In this document: positions 25,561-35,062 of the stretch, piece by piece
How the letters are laid out: the number at the start of each line of letters is the position of its first letter
How positions within the stretch are numbered: position 1 is the stretch's first letter
Position numbers and translations under genes: made by a program
Notes under the pieces: generated by a model
Told to the model about the DNA's origin: nothing
Seen by the model: the letters and a program-made list of their open reading frames with translations, nothing else
The model's database searches: none
From: Eubacterium_B sp034180045
GTDB lineage: Bacteria; Bacillota; Clostridia; Peptostreptococcales; Anaerovoracaceae
Direction of reading: 5' to 3'
Assembly (NCBI GenBank): GCA_034180045.1
Contig: JAXFOY010000023.1
Span: 1-64,000, forward strand
Length of the DNA: 64,000 nt

Positions 25561-27543
25561 TTATTCCGTCGTGCTGATTATTTCTTTATTTGATTTATCT
25601 ATCTGGCTAACCTTCATATCTTTAGCTTTTTCAATCTCAACCTCTTCCTGTAAACCTAAAAGAGTCGGACCTAAATATATGGTTGACAGCGGTGCCCCAT
25701 TCATCGTCACCTTGCTGTATTCCGTAAAGTTCTCGCCTTTTATGTAAAACCTACCGCCTATGCTTACAATTTTATCTATCTTAACGCGCTTCACACCCAT
25801 TTTCATCTTGGTAGGAGCGACTGCTTTCTCATTGCCGCCATATATATACCGGTTTCCGTAAAGCATATCATAACCCAGTAAGTTTAATCCCTTTATGAAA
25901 TCATCACTGCTATGATCCATATTTTGTTGATACCTGAAAATAGTCCCTTCATGTAAGCCAATCCTGTCACAGACATCTGCTGTAAGTTCATATGCATGCA
26001 AATCCTTGTCCTGCTTTTCCATTTTGAAGTTTGACCAAATAACGTAAGGTGTTTCATACAAGTCCTTGTCGTACGAATCCGCAGTAATATCCAGTGCCGG
26101 AATATGGTCGCCGTACATTACTAATATAGTAGGTTCATCCAACTTTGATAATTCATCAGTCAAATGCTTAACAAATTGATCCATCTCATAAAGCTGGTTA
26201 ACATAATATTCATATTTCCATTTTAGGTCCTGAGACGGCGCCTCTGTAACCTCGACTTTAGGCTGCTTCACAAGCTGTTCCGTAGGGTATTTGCCATGCC
26301 CCTGGACGGATATGGTATATATGTAATCCCTTGACTTAGTCGACTTGAGAGCATCCATTATCTGCCCCGTCAAAATCTTATCCTTTGCCCAATTCTTCGG
26401 TGTTTTAGGCACATCGCTCATATACTCAAGAGAAGTAAACGTGTCATATCCTATATTCTTGAAAACTTCATTTCTGTTATAAAATAAAGCTCTGTGATTA
26501 TGAATGGCATGTGTTGAAAATCCGATGTTTTTTAGGTCTAAAGCTATACTTTCAGCCGGTGTACCTCTCAAAACGGATTTGAACGGATATTCACCCGGTC
26601 CGAAGAATTTTACAGACAGGCCGGTCATAACCTCAAATTCCGTGTTCGCTGTTCCTGCACCGCAAGCCGGAACAGTCAGGTATCCTGACGATTGAGAATT
26701 CATCAGACTTCTAAAATTAGGAATCGCATCCGTTGACAATTTGATTTTATTAAATAGAGTAGGATCCGTAAACGACTCTAATTGCAAGAACAAAACATTA
26801 GGATACTTCTCGTCATTGTCTTTTGTTTTGAGAGATTCCAACCCTACATTTTCAATGTTCGCCTTGGCAAGAAGTTCCCGTATGGACTCCTCACTATATT
26901 CTGAAGGCTTTTGAATTCCCGTATTCAGCCATGTGTTAATAAAGCAGTACGGCACCCCGTAGTCTTGATATGCATACGCAAGATTTCCAAAGAATGTAGC
27001 AAGAACATTTGCCTTTATCAATCCCCATGTTGCCCCGAATGTAACCGCTATGGTCAAAGCGACTATGGCAATGCTGCTCCTGAACTTTCCCGACATATTT
27101 TTTTTAGGCAATTTAATCCATAAAATAACAACTGCAATTACTAAGAAGATTAACAGCCCGGCAATAATCGATAACTGAACCTTATTGAAATAATTGGTTA
27201 AAATTGTCGCTGCATCTGTTATAGAAGATAAATCCTTGACTGTAAACGGCGTCATTCTCTCCAGCAAGATTACACCGTTCGCAAGACCGATCGCCAGCCA
27301 GACCGCAGAGATTAAAACCATAAAGAAATATCTCCTCTTGAAAAGGCATGAGATTGATAGGGTTGCCGCAATTACCAAGCCGTTATACAAGAAAACTATC
27401 GGACTGTTTACCAAAAATCCCAGACCACCAAAATATTTTCGAGCCAGCGTTTCAATTATTAAATTAATAGTAAAGCCCCAAATTAAGCAAAAAATAATTC
27501 CATTTTGGATTATTTTATTGCCTGCTGTTTTTAGCTTATTCAT
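25561..27543 (-). CDS. LtaS-type sulfatase-family glycerophosphate transferase
   Basis: A 660-residue membrane enzyme: five N-terminal helices (to about residue 200), an extracellular alkaline-phosphatase-fold domain with NVLFLQLESFTDP, nucleophile segment CGAGTANTEFEVMTG and metal segment MYGDHIP, then an unusual C-terminal extension (about 585-660) resembling an IPT/TIG-type beta domain (FYIKGENFTEYSKVTMNG). LtaS-family enzymes polymerise glycerophosphate on lipoteichoic acid or modify other envelope polymers; which one applies here is open. GGAG precedes the ATG at 27543, overlapping the end of ksgA by 8 bases; the longer frame start has no site. Confidence 0.83.
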   Translation of the reverse strand: MNKLKTAGNKIIQNGIIFCLIWGFTINLIIETLARKYFGGLGFLVNSPIVFLYNGLVIAATLSISCLFKRRYFFMVLISAVWLAIGLANGVILLERMTPFTVKDLSSITDAATILTNYFNKVQLSIIAGLLIFLVIAVVILWIKLPKKNMSGKFRSSIAIVALTIAVTFGATWGLIKANVLATFFGNLAYAYQDYGVPYCFINTWLNTGIQKPSEYSEESIRELLAKANIENVGLESLKTKDNDEKYPNVLFLQLESFTDPTLFNKIKLSTDAIPNFRSLMNSQSSGYLTVPACGAGTANTEFEVMTGLSVKFFGPGEYPFKSVLRGTPAESIALDLKNIGFSTHAIHNHRALFYNRNEVFKNIGYDTFTSLEYMSDVPKTPKNWAKDKILTGQIMDALKSTKSRDYIYTISVQGHGKYPTEQLVKQPKVEVTEAPSQDLKWKYEYYVNQLYEMDQFVKHLTDELSKLDEPTILVMYGDHIPALDITADSYDKDLYETPYVIWSNFKMEKQDKDLHAYELTADVCDRIGLHEGTIFRYQQNMDHSSDDFIKGLNLLGYDMLYGNRYIYGGNEKAVAPTKMKMGVKRVKIDKIVSIGGRFYIKGENFTEYSKVTMNGAPLSTIYLGPTLLGLQEEVEIEKAKDMKVSQIDKSNKEIISTTE

Positions 27544-28402
27544 TCTTGTTCTCCATAAATACTGCAAGTTCATCTGATATTGCAGAAAATTCTTCTATTG
27601 AAAGAGTTTCTGCACGCCTTGTCTGATTAATACCAAGGTTTTCCAATGCAAGTCTTATTTCGTCCTTACTAAAACCCGCACCCGTCAGTGAATTTGAAAT
27701 CGTTTTTCTCCTTTGAGCAAATCCTGCCTTTATACATCTGAACATAAGCTTTTCGTCTTTAGGATGCACAGGTTTTTCGTCCCTTATGCTCAGCTTCAGG
27801 ACAGCTGAATCGACTTTTGGAATCGGGCTGAATACCTCTTTGGGCACCTCTGCGACTTGCTCAACCTCACAGTAATACTGTACTGCTAAGGAAATTGCAC
27901 CAAAAGTTCTGCTTCCCGGACTTGCCATAATTCTCTCAGCAACTTCCTTTTGCATCATAATTGTTATCGATTCGATATTAATCTTATTCTCCAGAAGATA
28001 CATTATGATGGGAGTTGTTATATAGTATGGCAGATTACCTATAAGTTTTACGTGTCCAAAATTTGAAGAATCTATGATTTGATTTAGATTCGTTTTAAGG
28101 ACATCTTGATTTATAACTTCTATATTTTCGTAGCCTCTCAGTGTAAAGTCAAGTACCGGAAGTAAATTTTTATCTATTTCTATTGCACAAACCTTACCCG
28201 CATACTTTGCGGCTTCCACTGTCAAAACTCCTATTCCGGGTCCAATCTCTATTATAAGGTCTTCATCTGTAATATCAGTTGCATCAATTATACTGTCAAT
28301 TACCGCTTTGTCCGTTAGAAAATTCTGTCCCAGACTTTTTGCATTATGAAAACCGAATCTTTTTCTTATATCATTTATCGTTTTTAACGAATATAACTCC
28401 AT
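27536..28402 (-). CDS. rsmA: 16S rRNA (adenine1518-N6/adenine1519-N6)-dimethyltransferase
   Basis: A 288-residue KsgA-type methyltransferase: LGQNFLTD start, SAM motif IEIGPGIGVLTVEAA, catalytic NLPYYITTPIIM, and C-terminal FSPIPKVDSAVLKL and FAQRRKTISNSL. It dimethylates two adenines in helix 45 of 16S rRNA during 30S maturation. It follows rnmV, the common Firmicute order rnmV-ksgA, and overlaps the LtaS-like gene downstream. Confidence 0.96.
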   Translation of the reverse strand: MELYSLKTINDIRKRFGFHNAKSLGQNFLTDKAVIDSIIDATDITDEDLIIEIGPGIGVLTVEAAKYAGKVCAIEIDKNLLPVLDFTLRGYENIEVINQDVLKTNLNQIIDSSNFGHVKLIGNLPYYITTPIIMYLLENKINIESITIMMQKEVAERIMASPGSRTFGAISLAVQYYCEVEQVAEVPKEVFSPIPKVDSAVLKLSIRDEKPVHPKDEKLMFRCIKAGFAQRRKTISNSLTGAGFSKDEIRLALENLGINQTRRAETLSIEEFSAISDELAVFMENKNE

Positions 28403-28410
28403 ATTTTCCG

Positions 28411-28977
28411 TTAGTCTCCCAATTCCTCATTAAGCTTGGCAATCGCATCTTCAAAATCTTCACGGCTAATCCCCATAAAATTTAGTTTTTTCAAAAGTTG
28501 TTTACTGTTGCAATATCCAAGCCCCAGTTCATTGCCAAGAGCCGTTCTCCTGTTCCTTGCATTTTCGTCTCCTACAAGACGATTTTTTTCTAAATCCGCC
28601 GTGCCAAATTCCGCCCTTCCATCCGAGAGCGTGCATCTCGCTCTTTTAAGCGCTGCAACAATATCTTCCGGAGCTGCGTTTTCAATTCCGATATCATCCT
28701 TTTTCTTCGCCTTTTCGGCAGTCAAAAAAGCTTGCTTTGCCTCAGGGTATCTTGCAATTATTCTCTCTCTTATGAGCCTTCCGGCATAGTCCGGATCCGT
28801 CATAATTATTAAACCCTTTGTTTTGTAGGCAACATCAAGCTTTTCCCATGTAGATGAAGAAATTCCGTAGCCGTGAGTTTCAATTGTGACAGCCTTGACG
28901 GCATTGTTGATTGCTGCCGTATCATCCCTGCCTTCGACTACAATAACCTCGTTTATCACAAGTTTACCAGCATTCAT
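28411..28977 (-). CDS. rnmV: Ribonuclease M5 (5S rRNA maturation)
   Basis: A 188-residue Toprim nuclease that trims 5S rRNA precursors. It has the Toprim glutamate (VVEGRDDTAAI) and the DxD-type pair in MTDPDYAGRLIRERI. The second domain VGDENARNRRTALGNELGLGYCNSKQLLKKL is characteristic of RNase M5 and separates it from DnaG-like Toprim proteins. Its start overlaps the FtsB-like gene by 4 bases (ATGA). Confidence 0.95.
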   Translation of the reverse strand: MNAGKLVINEVIVVEGRDDTAAINNAVKAVTIETHGYGISSSTWEKLDVAYKTKGLIIMTDPDYAGRLIRERIIARYPEAKQAFLTAEKAKKKDDIGIENAAPEDIVAALKRARCTLSDGRAEFGTADLEKNRLVGDENARNRRTALGNELGLGYCNSKQLLKKLNFMGISREDFEDAIAKLNEELGD

Positions 28978-29306
28978 TTCTTTTCCTCACCCGCATTATC
29001 TTTTCCGGCCTGTTTTTCATCATCAAGGACATACAAAACCTCACCCGGCTTTATCATTTTAAGCTGTTTTCTTGCCTGTTCTTCAATATAATCCAGCTCA
29101 TTGACATTTTTTAGTTCCGCGGTCAAATCATCTCTATGACTTTCCAAAACTTTCTGTGTCTCTTGAAGTCGGCTCTTCTCGAGATGAAGCTGTATAATTT
29201 TCTTAATAGAAAACCCGCAACCTATCAAAAGTGAAACAACTATCAAAGATAGAATGAATCTTCCAATATTTAATTTTTTCTTCTTTTTTCTCGTTGATTT
29301 TGCCAT
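28974..29306 (-). CDS. Septum formation initiator (FtsB/DivIC family)
   Basis: A 110-residue bitopic protein: basic N-terminus, one membrane helix (about residues 14-30), an extracellular coiled coil (about 31-72) and the NELDYIEEQARKQLKMIKPGEVLYV motif that ends FtsB/DivIC domains. Members form a trimer with FtsL/DivIB type proteins at the septum. Its start lies 37 bases inside the DnaD-type gene. Whether it is DivIC or a paralogue cannot be settled from one window. Confidence 0.85.
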   Translation of the reverse strand: MAKSTRKKKKKLNIGRFILSLIVVSLLIGCGFSIKKIIQLHLEKSRLQETQKVLESHRDDLTAELKNVNELDYIEEQARKQLKMIKPGEVLYVLDDEKQAGKDNAGEEKK

Positions 29307-30550
29307 TCTTCAGCCTCAATCATTCTTTGTTCTATGCAAGAACATCTCTCTCCCGTATCCTTAATCCCCGTATCGTCGCAAAGATTGCACTTATATTTTA
29401 TATCCGTATAATCCATGTCGTAATTATTTTCTGTCAAAATAATGGCACGCTCCTGCCAGAGCATATCCATATCATCGCTTAGACTCTTTGCCTGTCCGTT
29501 ATCTCCGCCTGTAAGCATCATTCTTGACAGCTCCATACTTATATTTCTGATGGTTTCGTCAAGTTCCTTAACTTCAGGCAGTTTCAAATATATTTCATCA
29601 CGCCTTTTATCAGCGTCGCTTTCGGCTCTTTCTCTTAAATAATCATAATATTTATTTAGCACTGCCTGACTTACCGGTTTGCGTTCATTTACATCTCTAT
29701 TTGCATCGCCGGCTTCTTTTTGCCAATTTTCCAAAATAGAGTTCACATATTTCAGATTTGGATTTGATATTCCGGATGTTTTACTGCATGCCTCAAGCAC
29801 CTTATCCATCTTGAATCCCATCTCATCGAACCAAGCGTCCATGAGCCTTTGCTCTTCCTCAGACGGATTACGGCTGAACCCGAGCGCTTTCATCACGCGT
29901 CTGTATCTAACATATTTTTGATCTGTATTTTCCAAATGAGCAGAAACATCATCACTTGTTCTAATTCCTTTTCTGCTCCACTCTTCTATGACCTTCTCAA
30001 TATACTTGAAACTCGTCTTGCTCTTCCCCGCACAGTATGCCACGGCTCTCTCCACAACCTCTGGAGTCGCCTTAATATCGCTTATCCACGATATAACCGT
30101 CTGCATATCGCTACTCGATAAGGTACGCCCCAACCTTTTCTCTATTTTTGGCATAAGTTCAACGATAACATCATTTCCGAATATATTTGTAGGTTCTACA
30201 CCTTGCGAGTCCGGGAGGTCGTCATTTTCGCCGCTTCCGTATAATTGTTCTTTCAAATCTACAAATTCGATTGCAAACTCGAGTTTTGTATCATCGAGAA
30301 AATACCTTTTTACAGCCCCCATGTTATCCCAGTACTCCCAGGCTTCCAATATTTTTTGTATAGAAATGCCGAGTTGCTTTGACATCTCTTCATCATCGAG
30401 AGTGTATCCAAGCTCTGCGTAAAGTCTGGCATACAAATATACCTTAACAAAATCACCCGGCGCCATAGCAAGAAATTCGTTTATGAAGATATTTTCGATG
30501 GATATATCCCCCAAATACATATCTCGCTTTTTTGATTTTATATATTTCAT
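29270..30550 (-). CDS. DnaD-domain primosome protein with DnaC-like zinc motif at the C-terminus
   Basis: A 426-residue protein. An N-terminal winged-helix region (about 1-95: MSKQLGISIQKILEAWEYWD), two DnaD domains (about 125-205 and 213-285, each ending in an FKYIEKVIEEW/LKYVNSILENW-type helix), a helical stretch, then C388-x2-C391 DDTG and C403-x-C405. That last piece looks like the N-terminal zinc motif of DnaC/DnaI helicase loaders, but no AAA+ ATPase domain follows: the frame stops at 29270 and an FtsB-like gene begins inside it. It sits 68 bases behind dnaB, where a helicase loader is expected, so it probably acts in helicase recruitment. AGGAG precedes the ATG. Confidence 0.82.
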   Translation of the reverse strand: MKYIKSKKRDMYLGDISIENIFINEFLAMAPGDFVKVYLYARLYAELGYTLDDEEMSKQLGISIQKILEAWEYWDNMGAVKRYFLDDTKLEFAIEFVDLKEQLYGSGENDDLPDSQGVEPTNIFGNDVIVELMPKIEKRLGRTLSSSDMQTVISWISDIKATPEVVERAVAYCAGKSKTSFKYIEKVIEEWSRKGIRTSDDVSAHLENTDQKYVRYRRVMKALGFSRNPSEEEQRLMDAWFDEMGFKMDKVLEACSKTSGISNPNLKYVNSILENWQKEAGDANRDVNERKPVSQAVLNKYYDYLRERAESDADKRRDEIYLKLPEVKELDETIRNISMELSRMMLTGGDNGQAKSLSDDMDMLWQERAIILTENNYDMDYTDIKYKCNLCDDTGIKDTGERCSCIEQRMIEAEEWQNQREKRRKN

Positions 30551-30618
30551 GGATTTCTCCTATATCAATCTAGCAATTACAGGCATCATCAAATACCTTA
30601 GTTTTATGCGGAGTTCCT

Positions 30619-31935
30619 TTAGACCATATCACTGAACTTGGTGTATTTTTTTACCCATGTCAAATCCCGGGTTGCCGTTTCACCATTTCTATGTTTTGCA
30701 ATATGAACTTCGCATACATTTGGTTTTTCACTGTTCTCCTCGTTATAGTAGTCATCTCTATATAAGAAGATAACCATGTCCGCATCTTGCTCAATAGAAC
30801 CTGATTCTCTCAGGTCTGAAAGCATAGGTCTGTGATCACTTCTAAGTTCAGGTGCACGAGAAAGCTGTGACAAAACAAGAACAGGGCAGTCCATTTCCCT
30901 GGCTAAAAGCTTCAGGTATCTTGAAAGCTTACTTATTTCCTGTTGTCTGCTTTCCGATTTGCCTTCTGCGTTCATAAGCTGTAAATAGTCTATAACTACC
31001 AAATCCAAACCATATTCAGCCTTCATCCTGCGACATTTATTCTTCATTTCCATCATGCTGATACCCGGAGTATCATCAATAGTAATATTTGTCTTTGAAA
31101 GAATATCGGTAGCTATGTTGATTTTCTGCCAGTCATTTCGCTCAATCTTACCCTTTCTGATGTTAGACAATTCTATATTGCTCTCCATTGAAAGGAGCCT
31201 TTGCCCAAGTTGATCGCTTGACATCTCAAGATTGAATATTATAATCCCTTTCGAACCTCGTTTAGCTGCATTTAGAGCCACGTTGAGCGCAAATGAACTT
31301 TTTCCCATAGCAGGTCTTGCCGCAAGAATAATAAGGTCTGAACGTTGAAGACCGCCCGTTATTTTATCAAGTTCCTTAAACCCTGTCGGAACTCCGGTTA
31401 TATTTCCTTCCGCTTTGATAGCCCTATCTATCATTTCCAGATTTTCAATCATTACATCCTTGATGTGTGCGTAATCATTTTTCTGGCGTTTTTGGGCAAT
31501 TTCAAAAATGCTTTGCTCGGCATGGTCAAGAATATACTCGGCATCCTGACTCTCCTCAAAGCTCTTTTCTCTAATATCGTCCGCGGCTATTATCAGTCTT
31601 CTAAGCTGCGCCTTTTCCGCTACAATCTTTGCATATCCTACCGCATTCATCGCAGACGGAACTATTGACGGAAGGGAAGCAACATATGCCCTGCCCCCGG
31701 CAATTTCCAAACTTCCTCGCTTTTTCAATTCGTCACACACAGTTACAATATCAACCGATGTGTTTGTTCTTGCCAAATCAAAAATTACGTTGTAGATTTC
31801 CTTGTGTGCCGCATCGTAGAAGTCATCCGCTTTCACTGCTTCCAACACATCAAAAAGTGCGTCCTTATTGAGCATAGCCGCTCCTAGAGTGGACTGCTCC
31901 GCTTCTTTATTATGTGGAGGTATCTTTTCTCCCAT
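30619..31935 (-). CDS. dnaB: Replicative DNA helicase DnaB/DnaC family
   Basis: A 438-residue hexameric helicase. N-terminal domain EAEQSTLGAAMLNKDALFDV; RecA-type motor with Walker A ARPAMGKSSFALN, Walker B LVVIDYLQLM, and the loop LSQLSRAPELRSDHRPMLSDLRESGSIEQDAD. It unwinds DNA ahead of the fork and works with the adjacent DnaD-type protein. It follows rplI after 13 bases, the common Firmicute arrangement gdpP-rplI-dnaB. AGGAG lies 10 bases before the ATG. Confidence 0.97.
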   Translation of the reverse strand: MGEKIPPHNKEAEQSTLGAAMLNKDALFDVLEAVKADDFYDAAHKEIYNVIFDLARTNTSVDIVTVCDELKKRGSLEIAGGRAYVASLPSIVPSAMNAVGYAKIVAEKAQLRRLIIAADDIREKSFEESQDAEYILDHAEQSIFEIAQKRQKNDYAHIKDVMIENLEMIDRAIKAEGNITGVPTGFKELDKITGGLQRSDLIILAARPAMGKSSFALNVALNAAKRGSKGIIIFNLEMSSDQLGQRLLSMESNIELSNIRKGKIERNDWQKINIATDILSKTNITIDDTPGISMMEMKNKCRRMKAEYGLDLVVIDYLQLMNAEGKSESRQQEISKLSRYLKLLAREMDCPVLVLSQLSRAPELRSDHRPMLSDLRESGSIEQDADMVIFLYRDDYYNEENSEKPNVCEVHIAKHRNGETATRDLTWVKKYTKFSDMV

Positions 31936-31948
31936 TTTTTCCCAGCTC

Positions 31949-32392
31949 CTAGTCTACAAGCTCTACTTTGAGCACACCTTTAATTTCCTGATAAAGCTTT
32001 ATTACCACTTCATAACTTCCCAGTTGCTTAAGCGGACCGGCAAGCTCTATTTTCTTTTTCTCAACATTCATTCCAAGCTGACTGTTCATTGCGTCTGCTA
32101 TGTCCTTTGATGTAATCGATCCGAAAAGCTTTCCGCCTTCACCGGACTTTGCTTTAATCACAACTTTCTTTGACTTGAGTTCTTCAGCCTGCTTAACAGC
32201 TCTTTCTTTATTTTCTTTTTCTTTTTGAAGCTGCAAAGCCTTTTGTTTCTCCAAACTTCTGATATTTCCCTCTGTTGCTTCTATTGCAAGTCCTTTTCTT
32301 AGAAGCATATTTCTGGCAAAACCGTCATTTACCTTCACCACTTCTCCGGCTTTTCCTGTACCTTTAACATCCTGTTTAAGAATTACTATCAT
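31949..32392 (-). CDS. rplI: 50S ribosomal protein L9
   Basis: A 147-residue L9 with the N-terminal motif VILKQDVKGTGKAGEVVKVNDGFARNMLLRKGLA, a long central helix (about 42-75), and the C-terminal domain beginning KSGEGGKLFGSITSKDIADAM. It binds 23S rRNA domain V. It overlaps the end of the DHH phosphodiesterase gene by 17 bases, with AAAGGAG within that gene. Confidence 0.98.
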   Translation of the reverse strand: MIVILKQDVKGTGKAGEVVKVNDGFARNMLLRKGLAIEATEGNIRSLEKQKALQLQKEKENKERAVKQAEELKSKKVVIKAKSGEGGKLFGSITSKDIADAMNSQLGMNVEKKKIELAGPLKQLGSYEVVIKLYQEIKGVLKVELVD

Positions 32393-34145
32393 TTTTTTCT
32401 CCTTTTTCCAGTAGGGACATCACAGTCTGAATAACCGCATCCGGTGCATCCGTCACCTGTGCTCCCGCCGTGTTCAAATGCCCGCCGCCGCCTATCTTCT
32501 CAAGCAGCACCTGCACATTTATATCTCCTAGTGATCTTGCACTGATGCAAGTCACACCTCTTTCGTTTATTCCTGCAACAAAACTTGCTTTAATGCCTTT
32601 TATGTTAAGAAGTTCGTCCGCAACTTGTGAGTTTATGACCTGGGCATCTTGGTTATGTCCTTCACAAATAGATGTCGCAATACCGCCATCATGGAATTTT
32701 GCGTCCGCAATAGCCTTTGCCCTTACTCTAAAAGTTCCCGCATCTATCTGAAAAAATCTCTTTACTTCAGTCGTGTCCGCTCCTGCCCGTCTTAGCCAAG
32801 CCGCAGCCTCAAAAGTTCTCACACCTGTCTTTACCGCAAATCTATTTGTATCAACAGTCATGCCTGCAAGCAGTGCCTCCGCTTCCAGCTTAACCAGAGA
32901 TTTCCTTACGGTCACATATTGAAGCATCTCTGTTACCAGTTCAGCTGTGGATGAAGCATAAGTTTCTATATATGACAGCGTCGCTCCGGTTATAAAGTCT
33001 TCAGCCCTGCGATGATGGTCAATTACCACTACCCGTTCTGTTTTATCAAGAAGCTCCGGAGCCTCTAAATAGCTAGGTCTTTGTGTGTCAACTACAACTA
33101 AAAGAGTGTCGCTCTTAATTAGAGAATTTGCTTTTTCCGTTGAAATTAAATTGTAATTTTGAGTACTTCTAACCTGATTGTAAACAGCTTGCATTGAATC
33201 GTTTACTTCATCTATGACAATATGAGCTTCTGTTCCGCTGTTTATGCATATCCGATATATGCCAAGAGCCGATCCGAACGCATCCATATCCGCATTTTGG
33301 TGTCCCATAATCAGGACTCTATCGGACTGTTCAATCAATTTTCTGAGCGCATGCGCTATTATTCTTGATTTCCCTTTGCTTCCTTTTTCTATCGATTGGG
33401 TTTTACCGCCAAAATAACTGATTTCGGTTTGATCTTTTACAACCGCTTGGTCTCCCCCGCGTCCTAAAGCAAGGTCTAAAGCTGCCGCTGCATATTCGGA
33501 TGTTTCGAGTATATTTGAACCGTTAATACCTATTCCCATACTGAGCGTCAAAGGAAAGTCGGCTCCCGTTTCTATCTTTCTTACATCGTCCAATATAGAG
33601 AACTTGTTTTTTAATAGTTCATCCACATGGCTGTTCTGAAAATATACATTATATAACGTGTCTTTTATCTTATCTAGTGAAGCCGACATATCCGCCGCCC
33701 ATTTTCTTATGATGCGGTCGACTTGACTCGTAACGGACATCCCTGTTTCAGGTGTCACCGAATCTGTAAATTGATCGTAATTATCCACGCTTATGCGACA
33801 CACGCAAACCTTTTCGGATTCATATTTTTCCTTAAGATCCTCATACTTTGTCACATCCTTAAAGAATACAATTACATCATCGCCGTATTCACTCTTTTCA
33901 CCATCTACAACAACTCTAAACTTACGACCGTTTCTTTCCAGCAAAACCTTATTGTTGTCTTCAGTTAGAAGTGATTTTATCTTTATACCTGTTAGGGCAA
34001 AAAAATCCGCATCTTCTATTCCTTTATACAAAAAAACCTGGTCGATAAATCTATTTGCACTGATTATTTTGCCTGCACTGCTCACTATACACATCGGTAT
34101 AGGAATATTTGCCGAAATTATTCGTTTAGCTACTTTTTCGGTCAT
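32376..34145 (-). CDS. gdpP: Cyclic-di-AMP phosphodiesterase (GdpP-like, without membrane helices)
   Basis: A 589-residue protein: PAS domain (about 10-105), degenerate GGDEF (about 110-235, reading GRGGDQAVVK), DHH domain (MGHQNADMDAFGS, VVVDTQRPSYL, VIDHHRRAEDFI) and DHHA1 (GGGGHLNTAGAQ). GdpP cleaves c-di-AMP to pApA. Typical GdpP proteins are about 650 residues with two N-terminal membrane helices; here none precede the PAS domain and the upstream space is taken by parB, so the enzyme should be cytosolic. The frame opens at a GTG, but GAGAGG lies before the ATG at 34145. Confidence 0.9.
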   Translation of the reverse strand: MTEKVAKRIISANIPIPMCIVSSAGKIISANRFIDQVFLYKGIEDADFFALTGIKIKSLLTEDNNKVLLERNGRKFRVVVDGEKSEYGDDVIVFFKDVTKYEDLKEKYESEKVCVCRISVDNYDQFTDSVTPETGMSVTSQVDRIIRKWAADMSASLDKIKDTLYNVYFQNSHVDELLKNKFSILDDVRKIETGADFPLTLSMGIGINGSNILETSEYAAAALDLALGRGGDQAVVKDQTEISYFGGKTQSIEKGSKGKSRIIAHALRKLIEQSDRVLIMGHQNADMDAFGSALGIYRICINSGTEAHIVIDEVNDSMQAVYNQVRSTQNYNLISTEKANSLIKSDTLLVVVDTQRPSYLEAPELLDKTERVVVIDHHRRAEDFITGATLSYIETYASSTAELVTEMLQYVTVRKSLVKLEAEALLAGMTVDTNRFAVKTGVRTFEAAAWLRRAGADTTEVKRFFQIDAGTFRVRAKAIADAKFHDGGIATSICEGHNQDAQVINSQVADELLNIKGIKASFVAGINERGVTCISARSLGDINVQVLLEKIGGGGHLNTAGAQVTDAPDAVIQTVMSLLEKGEKNDSNS

Positions 34146-34162
34146 TTCTTTCCTCTCCACAA

Positions 34163-35062
34163 TTAGGAATTACTATTGCCTACCCTGAGAATTTCTATCA
34201 GCCTGTTTAACTCCTCGACACTATAATAGTGTAACTGTATAGAACCTCCCTTTCCTTTTGCCTCTATGTTAACTTTGGTTCCATAGATATCTTTAAGTTC
34301 ATTTTCTACGCTTAGTATTTCCCTTGATTTCACGCGTTTTAGCGGTTTGTTTCGCTTTTGTTTTTCCTTCCCCGCCAAGTTTTCGGTTTCTCTAACAGAC
34401 AGACCCTCGGAAATAACGCGCCTGCATAGTTCCTCTTGTTTCTTTTGCCCGGTCGCTGACAATATAGCTCTTGCATGACCTGCTGAAATATTTCCGTTTG
34501 CAACCTCTTTTCTCACGGTTTCGGGTAAATTCAAGAGTCTTAACGCATTTGTTATATAAGGTCTTGATTTGCTGACACTTTTCGAAACTTTGTCCTGTGT
34601 AAATCCATACACCTTAATCATTTTCTCAAGCCCTTCAGCTTCTTCTATCGGGTTCAAATCCTCTCGCTGCATATTTTCAATTATAGCAACAAGCATATTT
34701 TCTTCTTCTGTGAACTCTCTAATAAGGCACGGAACTTTTTTCAGTTCAGCTTCTCTGGCTGCTCTCCAGCGCCTCTCCCCTGCAACAAGTTCATACCCAA
34801 CCTCAGCTTTAGTAACAACCAAAGGCTGAATAATTCCATGTTCTTCAATAGATTTTGCAAGCTCTGAAATTTTTTCCGGGTCAAATTCTTTTCTCGGCTG
34901 GCTGTGATTCGGCTTTATGTCGTTTATGCTTATGTATTTTATGCTGTCTCCGAACTCATCAGATTTTTTTTCATCTAATTGCCCGTTTACTGTGACTTCG
35001 CGATCAGCAAAAAGTGCATCCAAGCCTCTTCCTAACCCCCGATTCTTAATCTTGCTTGTCAT
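34163..35062 (-). CDS. parB: Chromosome-partitioning protein ParB (Spo0J)
   Basis: A 299-residue CTPase clamp that loads at parS and spreads. N-terminal RGLGRGLDALF, CTP-binding GERRWRAA (box II) and ENMQREDLNPIEEAEGL, helix-turn-helix YGFTQDKVSKSVSKSRPYITNALRLL, and C-terminal dimerisation domain. One of two adjacent ATGs; the second (35062) has the better spacing to GGGAGG. It overlaps parA. A perfect parS lies about 0.9 kb upstream. Confidence 0.96.
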   Translation of the reverse strand: MTSKIKNRGLGRGLDALFADREVTVNGQLDEKKSDEFGDSIKYISINDIKPNHSQPRKEFDPEKISELAKSIEEHGIIQPLVVTKAEVGYELVAGERRWRAAREAELKKVPCLIREFTEEENMLVAIIENMQREDLNPIEEAEGLEKMIKVYGFTQDKVSKSVSKSRPYITNALRLLNLPETVRKEVANGNISAGHARAILSATGQKKQEELCRRVISEGLSVRETENLAGKEKQKRNKPLKRVKSREILSVENELKDIYGTKVNIEAKGKGGSIQLHYYSVEELNRLIEILRVGNSNS

